From NCBI GenBank assembly GCA_037157565.1, contig JAZHRO010000022.1:9114001-9178000 (forward strand): a stretch of DNA of 64,000 nt, written 5' to 3'. Under the pieces are notes generated by a model. The model had not been told where the DNA came from and ran no database searches. It was given only the letters and a program-made list of their open reading frames with translations. Positions 35,830-46,108 of the stretch are shown in pieces. Each line of letters opens with the position of its first letter. The first letter of the stretch is position 1. The translations under genes were made by a program, and so were the position numbers. This DNA is from Thalassia testudinum (taxonomy: Eukaryota > Streptophyta > Magnoliopsida > Alismatales > Hydrocharitaceae).

Positions 35830-36350
35830 CATATCAGACGTCTGATGTTGACTTTTAAGACGTCTGACTGTTGACTCAGACGTCCGATAACATTTAGGCT
35901 GGACTTAGTTAGTTCTGTCTGATGAAATCAGACGTTCAGATTGTAGTCCAGACGTCTTAGAAGACGTCTGATGATTTTGCCAGACGTTCAATTAGTGGAC
36001 CATTGGCTACCTTACAAACACTGAAGAAAATGACCGTTACCTCATATCAGACGTCCGTAGAGGACCCCAGACATCTGATACATGATCATTTTACCTCGGC
36101 TGACCCAAAATCTCTTCTCAGAGATTTTATAGCCGTTGCGCTCTCTTGGAAATCCATTTCTGTAGAAAGGTAAATTTCCAGAAATCCAGACATCATTCCA
36201 GACGTCCTGTATGTCGTCTGATGAAAATTCACTAGAACCCTGTTTAAATCTGATTCAAGTCAGGAAGGAAACCCGCCTAAAATCAGACGTCTTAAATTGG
36301 TTTTCCAGACGTCCGATGCTAGGATCAGACGTCTGATAACCCTGTCAGTG
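35830..36350 (+). repeat. CAGACGTCTG palindrome cluster in family B LTR
   Basis: About fifteen variants (CAGACGTCTG, CAGACGTCCG, AAGACGTCTG, CAGACGTTCA) lie upstream of the TATA box at 36447. The 3' LTR has the same set at 49255-49805. The palindrome is the one that fills the family A LTRs, although the surrounding sequence is different. Confidence 0.9.
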
Positions 36351-36446
36351 TAATAATTAATCCTGATTTTGGTTTGATTCTCTTTAAGGTTGTACCCAAC
36401 GGCTATGAAAGCCTTCCAAGGCCTTCTAAAGCCTTCCTAGTGCCTC

Positions 36447-36455
36447 TATAAATAG
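36447..36455 (+). promoter_or_regulatory. TATA box of family B 5' LTR
   Basis: TATAAATAG, preceded by GCCTTC repeats and followed about 30 bp on by CACTCAAACACACACC, a likely transcription start area. The same box is at 49915-49923 in the 3' LTR. Confidence 0.8.
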
Positions 36456-36854
36456 AGAAAAACCTTTGCCACTCAAACACACACCAAGACACACTAAGCA
36501 AACCACTTTCCACGTCTTTTGTGTCCAGGAGAAGTAATTGAAGCTCTAGCTCTTCAAGCTCAAGTTCTACATCTAGAGAGCATTAATCATTTGCGCACCT
36601 GCTCTCCTGTCGTAGTTCACTAGAGCACCGCTGCACCGTCGCGTAGTTCACGCATCCGCGTCGTCAACGCACTTCCAGCAAAGGGAAGCATCCTAACTCC
36701 TATAGAAGCTTAATTTAAGAATTACTTTGTTGGCTCTATAGGATTATTGTCGTTCTTTACTTTGTTATTTGGTTGGGTATTCGCGTTGCGAATTCCCGTC
36801 TCCTTCGTGAGACAAAATCCTTCTCGTGAAGAGAAGGGGTTTGAGGTACGCTAC

Positions 36855-39531
36855 TGATAATGGTGGATGTCCCGACAGAACCGTGGCTAGTCTTTGTTTG
36901 TTTTAGTGCTTATTACAGAAATATCGTTGTGGTATAGATAAAATAGCTACGGTTGTCGTTGCCATTACAATTTTTTTACTCGGAAATAGTTTCCCGGGGT
37001 CGAACTCAGGGAGCTACTGGAATTCTAGAAGTACAATGTTTCTGTACTACAAAAATGAGAGAGAGAGAGAGGGGGAGAAGTAGATTTCTGTCTCTTGCCT
37101 TTTTCTTCTTCTCTTCTTTCTCTTTTCTTCTTTACGGGTCTTCTTCTTTCTTCTTCTCTTTATTTTCTTTCTATCTTCTTTGGAGCTTCATCCGTCGTCT
37201 GATATCTCAGGCAGATGGCTTAAACGGCGGTCTACTACAGTGCTTCCCCTTTCTTCCTTTGCTGCTTCTCCTTCTTCTCTTCTTCTTCTTCTTCCTTGGC
37301 CTTCTGCCTTGCTCAGCTGCAAGGCTTCTTCTTCTTCTGCTCCTCTTCTTCTTCTTGCGGCCAAGTGTGAATCTTTTTCCTCGCACCCTGTCCCTGCACA
37401 AAGCAAAACCTAACCCTTCCCTCTACCCGCACGTCTCTCTCTCTCTGCAAACCGCTCATAGGAAGCTCTCCCAGAGCCGGGTTATCGGGTCGGGTAGCGT
37501 ACCCAGGACCAGGCGTACCGGCGTGTATGGTACGCGAGGAGTGCGCAGGTGGTGTCGGGTCGGGTCCGCCGGATCCGCGTGGTGAACTCGCGGACCGGGA
37601 GGGTGAGTGGGGTGCGGGACCTCACCCCAGGTGTCTCGAGGCGATTAAGAGAAAACATAAAATCAATTTAAATCAGCGCGGCGTTTCGAAAACTTACGAT
37701 GTGGGACTATTCTGCTCGCCCTTCTCGCGCGCGCCCGCAGGAGAGCCACGACCTGGCCTCAGTAGCTGCGTCCTCGCCTCTCTTCGCAGACCTACTCGTT
37801 GCCTTCGCCCAAGTCCCTGCAGCTCGCCTCAGCTGGGATCCTGCTGCTGCAGGGCCTGGAGCTCGCATAGAAGCTCCTTCAATCGTCGTCAATGGCGGCT
37901 AGGGCTCTGACCCTGTCAGACAGAAACACGGCCTCTCGGCCTAATCAGACTACAGGGTGACCTTCGCCGTGGCACGGCGAAGGTGATGCGGAGTGTAGCA
38001 GGTCGCAGGACGGCCTAGGCGTGCGTGCCTAGGTCGACCTATGACTGGAAAAGTGGGTGTGTTCGACGGGGCTTTGTGTGGGTGTGGAGTGGCAGTGAAG
38101 GGGCGGAAGTGGTTCAGCGTGATGAGGCAGAGGTTTTGGGTCGGTCGGCGAGTCGTGTGATGTGGCGGAATGATGGGGGCGACTCACCGGAGGTTGGCCG
38201 AAGGCGTGGAAGACGAGGGTGGTCAGGCGTTGTTGAGGGGCGGTTGAACAAATTGAGTTGGGGAAAAGAAAGAGGGGAGGAAGGGAGATAATTGTTACCT
38301 ACTTATAGGGATGAGGGGGGCCGGAGCAGGGCGGCAGTCGTATCGATTGTCGCCGGAGAAGAAATACCCAGAGGGGGAGGGCGGCGGCGAGGAAGAGAGC
38401 AGGAGGGCGCGTGCTGGGTATGGCGCGATGCGGGAAGAGCAGGCGAAGGTGGCTCTGCTGCTGGTATTGCAGTAGAGCGACGAGACGGAGGAGGAGCCGC
38501 CGGAGCTGGTGGGTTTCTGCTGGAGTGGGAAGAGAGGAATGGTAGGGGTTTTCTCCGTCAGGACCAAGCTACCAGAGTCGGCTGGCGACGCTGGTCCTTA
38601 TAAAGGCGGTGGCGGAGGGGTGGGCGCAGGGAGGCGACGTGCCTCCCTCGCCGAAGAATGGCCGGGATTTTGACCCATACCTTTTGCGTGTTCGCACGGA
38701 AGGTGTGGGCGAGGACAGACAGCATGATGGTGTCCCTGCGACAGCAAACGTCGTAGGGAACATCGGATTCATCCTGCAGAACGCCTCCCTCACCCTGCGC
38801 GGCGCCATGCTTCGCGCAAAGTTGCCGGAGCATGGTGCTGCGCAGAGACTTGCACGAGGGACCCGTATGCAAAGAATGACGAAGAATCTAGGGGCCAAAA
38901 TGCAAGGGTTTCAAAAGTTGAGGGTCAAAAAGTAATAGATGAGGACCAAATTGCAAAGTCGGTCAAGAAGGTCTCTTCTTAGGCTCAAGTTTTTATGCAT
39001 GACTAAATGGGACCTAAGGATTCTAATGGTGAATTTTATTTCTAAGTCAGACCTTGTTTGACCAGCCAATTTACGTAAAAATCCAAAATAAATCATTAAT
39101 TGGGCATGATTCTCAATGTAGGTCAAAATGGGTTCCCAAGGTCAAATTGAAGGTTCCAAACCCTAGAGATTATTTTTCTATGAATTTTAGAGGGTTTATT
39201 CAATTTTTACCCTGCCTCGAACCTCATGAATTGAAGTGGGTTTATTTTAGGGTTATAGAATGTCATTTAATTCCTTGGATTTGCTGTAACCCTTGTTGAA
39301 TCAGATCATCTCACTTTCCTTCTTATTAGGTTAGTTTGACCTATGTTTGGACCCTGAGTTACCCTTTTTACAGATTCTGTTGGTGAAATTACATTTTTAC
39401 CCCTTATGACTTGTTTTCTTCTTAAACTCAGAATTCTCTGAGTCAAGCCTTTCTTTGAGTTATGTAGGAGCTTTTTCTTGCATATCTAGGTTAGATTGTG
39501 TTAGTTAGGGTTCATGATGCGATTCTCATCA
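36855..39531 (-). repeat. Family C LTR, left (3' LTR of the element)
   Basis: On the plus strand runs from TGATAATGG to TTCTCATCA. Contains GA and CTT microsatellite-like tracts (37052-37360) and GC-rich blocks. Aligns end to end with 41067-43744 with few differences. Confidence 0.94.
38597..38606 (-). promoter_or_regulatory. TATA box of family C LTR
   Basis: On the minus strand reads CCTTTATAAG within GC-rich DNA. The other LTR has it at 42810-42819. Confidence 0.6.
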
Positions 39532-39541
39532 TACCCCCATG
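39532..39541 (-). other. Polypurine tract of family C
   Basis: On the minus strand GCATGGGGGTA directly abuts the LTR start TGATGAGAA. This fixes the element's minus orientation together with the primer site at 41048. Confidence 0.75.
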
Positions 39542-39708
39542 CCTAGCTTTTGCTAGTCCCTTAGCAAAAACTTAAGGTTTAACCTTTGTTTTAGTGATCT
39601 CATCATTTCTACCCGTTTTATAAGGGCATCTTGGTGTTGTTCCCAAAGTACAGGATTTGTCAAGCATTGAAGATATTCAGATTTGTGTAATTTTTCTATC
39701 TCAATGTA

Positions 39709-39976
39709 TCATGTCATGAGCATGTCTCGGGTTGATCCTTTTGTAATTTTTGTCAACAGAATTTGGGCATAGTCTATGATGAAAGCTGTGGTTGTTGGGA
39801 CATCAACCTGAATGTTTTCTATTGGTGTTGAGGGTTTACATTTGATTTCATAGAATTCAAGGACATCCTCAATCATCTTATCTTTCATGGATTTCTGATA
39901 TTCAGGTTTTTTGAATGGTAGTCTTAATTGGTGTGGCTGTATCTTTGAATCAGGTGGTGGAATCAGGATATAGAAT
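39709..39976 (-). pseudogene. Open frame inside family C, family unknown
   Basis: About 87 codons on the minus strand are open without a methionine start, with protein-like composition (for example LPFKKPEYQKSMKDKMIEDV) and more similar-looking codons beyond the TGA at 39709. It lies near the 3' end of the element's internal region. It may be a remnant of an ancestral element gene; I cannot place it in gag, pol or env. Confidence 0.35.
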
Positions 39977-41047
39977 CAGAAGTTCGTTGTAGACTCAAGC
40001 TGTGCCAAGATGGAAGAAGGGAGCTTTGTTCAGAATCAGAGGAAAAGGGGCTATGTGGAAGGTTTCTGCAAAAACAAGGGAGCTAAGGCTTAGCCTCGGG
40101 GATAGTGAATTTTTAAAGGAGGTTTCAAGGACCTCCTACCAAATACTAAAGGACCGGATGAGATAAGCAGGTGCTGGACCCAATCGAGGCATCCAAATGT
40201 TGGGTGACTATAGAGGTGCGGGGCAGATGGACCCCTTGATTAGAAAGATCGTCCACCTGAGAAATACTTGGGCAGCCAGAGAGGGTGAGTCCCGCGAAGA
40301 CCCCTACACGGTAGAGTGTCCCCATGAGTTACAGGGTTTCCCCCACCCGACCTCTCTTGTCACTGAGATTCCAAGTAGATCAGAATGGGGATCTTGACCT
40401 CTTAAGTCTACCAATTTTCAGTTAAGATTAAGGTGCTTAGGTTTTCACTTGAACTTTAGCCTTTTGAGTGCAAAGAGTGACCTAAGTTGAAGGTTGGTTG
40501 ACCCTAAAGGGTCAACTTCACCTATTGATTCCTTTGAGAACTTATTAGGTCTTGTCTTTTAGGGTTCAAGTGTTTTTAGAGAGCCAATTGTTTAGGATTT
40601 TTCTGAATAGGTATATTTTCAACCAATGGCTTGGGCACACTCTTTTTGGGATTTCCCAATTCTTGCTTAAGAAGTGTGTCTCTGAAAACCCTAATGTTGA
40701 ATCTTATGTTGGCTCTACTTGGTCCAGTTAACTACTTATTTGGTAATTAGGGCTCAGACAAGAAGGTGTTAGCCCTTAATTACCCTTAGTACTGTGTGCA
40801 GGAATAGTAGTTTTGAGAACATGCAGCTGTTACTAAGTATGAAAGACAGGTTAGACCTATATATATTTATTTTCTTTCTTTTTCTTCCTCTTTAAGATTT
40901 AGGGTTTAATAGTGAGAGGATAGAAGTTACCTGTCCTTGGAGTGGCTGTGGTGCGGCTGCGTCCTAATTTTTCCTGTACCTGCACACAAGAGGGAAAAGA
41001 TTAGAAATTCTTGATAAAGAGTTTAAAGCTTCTAGAATAGCTGTTGC

Positions 41048-41065
41048 TCCCCGGCAACGGCGCCA
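41048..41065 (-). other. Primer binding site, tRNA-Asp
   Basis: Minus-strand TGGCGCCGTTGCCGGGGA, separated from the LTR end (TATCA) by one T. It is complementary over 18 nt to the 3' end of plant tRNA-Asp including CCA. Confidence 0.9.
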
Positions 41066-41066
41066 A

Positions 41067-43744
41067 TGATAATGGCGGATGTCCCGACAGAACCGTGGTT
41101 AGTCTTTGTTTGTTTTAGTGCTTATTACAGAAATATCGTTGTGGTATAGATAAAATAGCTACGGTTGTCGTTGTCATTACAATTTTTTTACTCGGAAATA
41201 GTTTCCCGAGGTCGAACTCAGGGAGCTACTGGAATTGTAGAAGTACAATGTTTCTTTATTACAAAAATGAGAGAGAGAGAGGGGGAGAAGTAGATTTCTG
41301 TCTCTTGGCTTTTTCTTCTTCTCTTCTTTCTCTTTTCTTCTTTACGGGTCTTCTTTCTTCTTCTCTTTATTTTCTTTCTATCTTCTTTGGAGCTTCATCC
41401 GTCGTCTGATATCTCAGTCAGACGGCTTAAACAGCGGTCTGCTACAGTGCTTCCCCTTTCTTCATTTGCTGCTTCTCCTTCTTCTCTTCTTCTTCTTCTT
41501 CCTTGGGCTTCTGCCTTGCTCAGCTGCAAGGCTTCTTCTTCTTCTGCTCCTCTTCTTCTTCTTCTTGCGGCCAAGTGTGAATCTTTTTCCTCGCACCCTG
41601 TCCCTACACAAAGCAAAACCTAACCCTTCCCTCTACCCGCACGTCTCTCTCTCTCTGCAAACCGCTCATAGGAAGCTCTCCTAGAGCTGGGTTATCGGGT
41701 CGGGTAGCGTACCCGGGACCAGGCGTACCGGCATGTATGGTACGCGAGGAGTGCGCAGGTGGTGTCGGGTCGGGTCCGTCGGATCCGCGTGGTGAACTCA
41801 CGGACCGGGTGGGTGAGTGGGGTGCAGGACCTCACCCCAGGTGTCTCGAGGCGATTAAGAGAAAACAAAAAATCAATTTAAATCAGTGCGGCGTTTCGAA
41901 AACTTACGATGTGGGACTATTCTGCTCGCCCTTCTCGCGCGCGCCCGCAGGAGAGCCATGACCTGGCCTCAGCAGCTGCGTCCTCGCCTCTCTTCGCAGA
42001 CCTGCTCGTTACCTTCGCCCAAGTCCCTGCAGCTCGCCTCAGCTGGGATCCTGCTGCTGCAGGGCCTGGAGCTTGTGTAGAAGCTCCTTCAGTCGTCGTC
42101 AATGGTGGCTGGGGCTCCGACCCTGTCAGACAGAAACACGGCCTCTCGGCCTAATCAGACTATAGGGTGACCTTCGCCGTGGCACGATGAAGGTGATGCG
42201 GGGTGTAGCAGGTCGCAGGACGGCCTAGGCGTGCGTGCCTAGGTCGACCTGTGACCGGAAAAGTGGGTGTGTTCGACGGGGCTTTGTGTGGGTGTGGAGT
42301 GGCAGTGAAGGGGCGGAAGTGGTTCAGCATGATGAGGCGGAGGTTTCGGGTCGATCGGCGAGTCGTGTGGAGTGGCGGAATGATGGGGGCGACTCGCCGG
42401 AGGTTGGCCGGAGGCGTGGAAGACGAGTGTGGTCAGGTGTTGTCGAGGGGCGGTTGAACAAATTGAGTTGGGGAAAAGAAAGAGGGGAGGAAGGGAGATA
42501 ACTGTTACCTACTTATAAGGACGAGGGGGGCCGGAGCAGGGCGGCAGTCGTATCGACTGTCGCCAGAGAAGAAATACCCAGAGGGGGAGGGTGGCGGCGA
42601 GGAAGAGAGTAGGAGGGCATGCGCTGGGTACGGCGCGACGCGGGAAGAGCAGGCGAAGGTGGCTCTGCTGCTGGTATTGCAGCAGAGCGACGAGACGGAG
42701 GAGGAGGAGCCGCCGGAGCTGGTGGGTTTCTGCCACAGTGGGAAGAGAGGAATGGTAGGGGTTTTCTCCGTCAGGACCAAGGTACCAGAGTCGGCTGGCG
42801 ACGCTGGTCCTTATAAAGGCGGTGGCGGAGGGGTGGGCGCAGGGAGGCGACGTGCCTCCCTCGCCGGAGAATGGCCGGGATTTTGACCCATACCTTCTGC
42901 ACGTTCGCACGGAAGGTGTGGGCGAGGACAGACGGCATGGCGGTGTCCCTATGACAGCAGACGTCGCAGGGAACACCGGGTTCATCCTGTAGGACGCCTC
43001 CCTTACCCTGCGCGGTGCCATGCTTCGCGCAAAGTCGCCGGAGCATGGTGTTGTGCAGAGACTTGCAGGAGGGACCTATATGCAAAGAACGACGAAGAAC
43101 CTAGGAGCCAAAATGCAAGGATTTCGAAAGTTGAGGGTCAAAAAGTAATAGATGAGGACCAAATTGCAAAGTCGGTCAAGAAGGTCTCTTCTTAGGCTCA
43201 AGTTTTTTTACATGACTAAATGGGACCTAAGGATTCTAATGGTGAATTTTAATTCTAAGTCAGACCTTGTTTGACCGGCCAATTTACGTAAAAACCTAAA
43301 TTAAATCATTAATTGGGCATTGTTCCCAATGTAGGTCAAAATGGGTTCCCAAGGCCAAATTGAAGGTTCCAAACCCTAGAGATTAATTTTCTATGAATTT
43401 TAGAGGGTTTAGTCGATTTTTACCCTGCCTCAAACCTCATGAATTGAAGTGGATTTGTTTTAGGGTTGCAGAATGTCATTTAATTCCTTGGATTTACTGT
43501 AGCCCTTGTTGAATCAGATCATCCCACTTTCCTTCTTATTAGGTTAGTTTGACCTATGTTTGGACCCTGAGTTACCCTGTTTGCAGATTATGTTGGTGAA
43601 ATTACATTTTTACCCCTTATGACTTGTTTTCTTCTTAAACTCAGAATACTCTGAGTCAAGCCTTTCTTTGAGTTATGTAGGAGCTTTTTCTCGCATATCT
43701 AGGTTAGATTGTGCTAGTTAGGGTTCATGATGTGGTTCTCATCA
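41067..43744 (-). repeat. Family C LTR, right (5' LTR of the element)
   Basis: Partner of 36855-39531, with the same TGATAATGG and CTCATCA ends; followed by the duplicated GCTAC and then family B LTR sequence. Confidence 0.94.
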
Positions 43745-44007
43745 GCTACCATTGCATTTGTAGCGTGGTTGTAATTGAGGTTGTACTACCCTCGTTTAAG
43801 TAGTATGTTAGTGGATTTGATCAACTTGGTTAATCGGAAAATCCTAACTCGAGAGGGTTAGGTGGTGGTTTTCACTTGGGTTGGGTTTCCACCTAAAAAT
43901 CATTGTATACATTATGTGATTGTTATTTTGTGAGATTGTTCCATTTATAATTCCGCATTATTTTTACATCACGTTGATCTCACTTCATCCAAGTAGGGAA
44001 TTACAAT

Positions 44008-44019
44008 TGGTATCAGAGC
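44008..44019 (+). other. Family B primer binding site, initiator-Met-tRNA
   Basis: TGGTATCAGAGC, 2 nt after the end of the 5' LTR, complementary to the 3' end of initiator methionine tRNA. Confidence 0.88.
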
Positions 44020-44059
44020 AAGTTCTTGCAAAATCGAAGTAACACCCGGCAAGAAGATC

Positions 44060-45769
44060 ATGGAGGGGAGCAGTTTCGCAATCCGAATCTCCGAGGGGTA
44101 GTCCACAACCCATCTGCCATTCTTCGATGGGAGCAACTACCCCTACTGAAAGCTACGGATGAAGACTTGGCTTCAAGCTAATGACTTCACGATTTGGGTC
44201 AGGTGCGAGACGCCATTTGACATCCCAGAGAAACCCACGGGAGGCTACTTGCAACTACAAATTCGTGAACTCTCTTTGAACGCGAAGACTATGAACGCCC
44301 TCTACTGCGCGCTCAGCCCGGAGGAGGTCAATAGAATCTCGCAATGCCCCACCGCATACGAGATTTGGCACACACTTGAGGTAATTCATGAAGGTACCTC
44401 TAAGGTAAAAACTTCTAAAATAAATTTACTTTCTCAAGAATTTGAATATTTTTCTATGAAGTCTAATGAATCGTTAAGTGAGATGAACACTAGGTTCACT
44501 CTCATTGTAAATAATTTGAAAGCTTTAGGGAAGACCTTCATCAAGGGAGAGCTTCAAGGAAAGCTACTCCGTTCCCTTGGACCAGAATGGGAGCAGAAGG
44601 TCACTATAATTGAGGAAGCAAATGAGGTGGAGGAGCTTAACATGGAAGATCTCCTAGGCAATCTTATGGCCTACGAGACAAAGCTGAATTAGAAGAAGGA
44701 TACACCGGAGCCAAAGCCGAAGAAGACCCTTGCATTCAGAGTTACGTCGGATAGCGAGGTAAGTTCCGACGACGAAGACTTTAAGATTTTACTTAAAAAG
44801 TTTTCCAAGTTTTGTAGGGAATCAAAGAAAGAAAAGGAGAAGAAGGAAAGCCCGAGATGTTGCTACCACTGCAACAAGAAATGGCATCTATGGCCAGAAT
44901 GCCCACTTCTCAAGAAGGAGAAGAAGAAGGAAAAAGAGAAGAAGTCTAAGAAGAAGGCATTCCAAGCAACTTGAGACGACTTGAGTTCAAAAGAAGAAGA
45001 AGAGTAGAACCCCAAGGAAGAAACCGCTTGCTTTGGTTTCATGGCTAGAGGAAGTGACAGCGACAGCGACAACTCTGACAATGAGGTACATTCTAATTTA
45101 TAAGATGTTTTTGATGAACTATTTGAACTTAGTAAATCACTTAAGATAGAAAATAAAAATATTAAAAAGAACCTTAGTTTTCTTAAAAATAAAAATGATA
45201 GGTTAGAAAAATAACTCAAGGATCTAGAAACTAGTCTTAAGGATAATAACTTGTTATTAGAAAATAAAAATTTAATCAATAAAAGTACTAAATTGATTGA
45301 AGAAAATGCTAGTCTAAAGTTAAAAATTTCTGATTTAAAGACTAAGATGAATATTATAGAAAAAGAAATTACATGTCTTAGGGAAAATTCTAACAAATTA
45401 ATCAACAAAATAGAAAATTTGCATAGCCATAAGGTTGAGAAAGGACCTCCATCAAGGAGACCCACTAACAAATCCAGATCCAAGCTCACTTGGATACCGA
45501 AGAAAGATTTGGAATCTTGTTTTGTAGGTTTCAAAGGTGACTATAACACAAAGGACTGGACCTACAAGCTCAAGGCTGGTCAACTTGGGTTGGGAGGACC
45601 AAAGAGTAGACCAAGGAGGAGAACGAGAAGACCAACGAGATGGCTCGCCGCACGTCGACCGCCAGATTGGAGACCGACGCCAATGCCCGGGCCTCCAAGC
45701 TACGGATGGGAGCCCCATCCGATGTGGCATCCACCACCTCCATTTGGGTCATTTTATTGGCCATGGTAG
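44060..45769 (+). pseudogene. Family B gag (UBN2 type), seven in-frame stops
   Basis: From ATG 44060 one frame runs 570 codons to the stop at 45767. The N-terminal part matches copia UBN2 gag: FDGSNYPY, MKTWLQANDF, ALSPEEVNRI, TAYEIWHTLE, and LLSQEFEYFSMKSNESLSEM. A CCHC knuckle CYHCNKKWHLWPEC lies at about 44858-44899 in a lysine-rich region. A long K/E/N-rich stretch follows (45150-45425), probably coiled coil, then an arginine- and proline-rich C-terminus ending FYWPW. Stops are at 44099, 44147, 44690, 44972, 45005, 45101 and 45212, yet no frameshift occurs. Gag normally forms the particle; this copy cannot make it. Confidence 0.9.
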
Positions 45770-45817
45770 GTGAGGTAAAACCCTTTACCCTATCTTTTTA
45801 TCATTAAGCATATAGAT

Positions 45818-46107
45818 AGGGGGAGTTAAAATCATGAGCTAATTGTCAATTATTAAGGGGGAGATATAAATTAGCTATATTTCCTTTAGTAAGGGGGAGA
45901 AAAAATAATAGCTATCTTGTTGTTACAAAAAGGGGGAGGACATTACTCTTGATAAAAGAAATTCAACCCATCTATAGAAGAGCATGTTTTAAGGGGGAGT
46001 TATAGGAAATTTAAAATCAATTTAACCTTTTTGATAATGTCAAAAAGGGGGAGGATTTTTTTTTTGCATTATTATTTATGGTTTTGTCATCATCGAAAAG
46101 GGGGAGA
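45818..46107 (+). repeat. Seven polypurine tracts (AGGGGGAG)
   Basis: A-rich DNA followed by GGGGGAG occurs at about 45818, 45854, 45890, 45931, 45991, 46044 and 46099. The last touches the 3' LTR (46109) and is the functional candidate. Repeated polypurine tracts before the 3' LTR are a known Sirevirus trait. Confidence 0.9.
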
Positions 46108-46108
46108 T

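Larger units (their letters stand above)
36855..43744 (-). mobile_element. Family C non-autonomous LTR element, tRNA-Asp primed
   Basis: Two LTRs (36855-39531 and 41067-43744, about 2.68 kb each) flank an internal region of only 1.5 kb. Target duplication GCTAC is perfect. Orientation is minus: next to the right-hand LTR the minus strand reads T then TGGCGCCGTTGCCGGGGA, an 18-nt match to the 3' end of plant tRNA-Asp; next to the left-hand LTR it reads ATGGGGGTA, the polypurine tract. No gag or pol is recognisable. tRNA-Asp priming is known for Athila-type Ty3 elements, so it may be mobilised by such a partner (inference). Confidence 0.93.
35426..44005 (+). repeat. Family B 5' LTR, split by family C element
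   Basis: LTR sequence occupies 35426-36854 and 43750-44005; 36855-43744 is the inserted family C element and GCTAC is duplicated (36850-36854, 43745-43749). At 35830-36350 there is a dense run of CAGACGTCTG variants. Confidence 0.93.

Noticed and set aside
37036..37585. Open frames over the GA/CTT tracts in family C LTRs (also 41387-41684)
   Set aside because: They occur in both LTR copies with low-complexity leucine/phenylalanine or lysine/arginine content; they lie in LTR sequence, antisense to the element's transcription.
44690..45770. Hidden protease/integrase remains in family B downstream of gag
   Set aside because: The C-terminal frame is basic and proline-rich and runs directly into the polypurine tracts; no DSG, HHCC or DDE signatures are visible.
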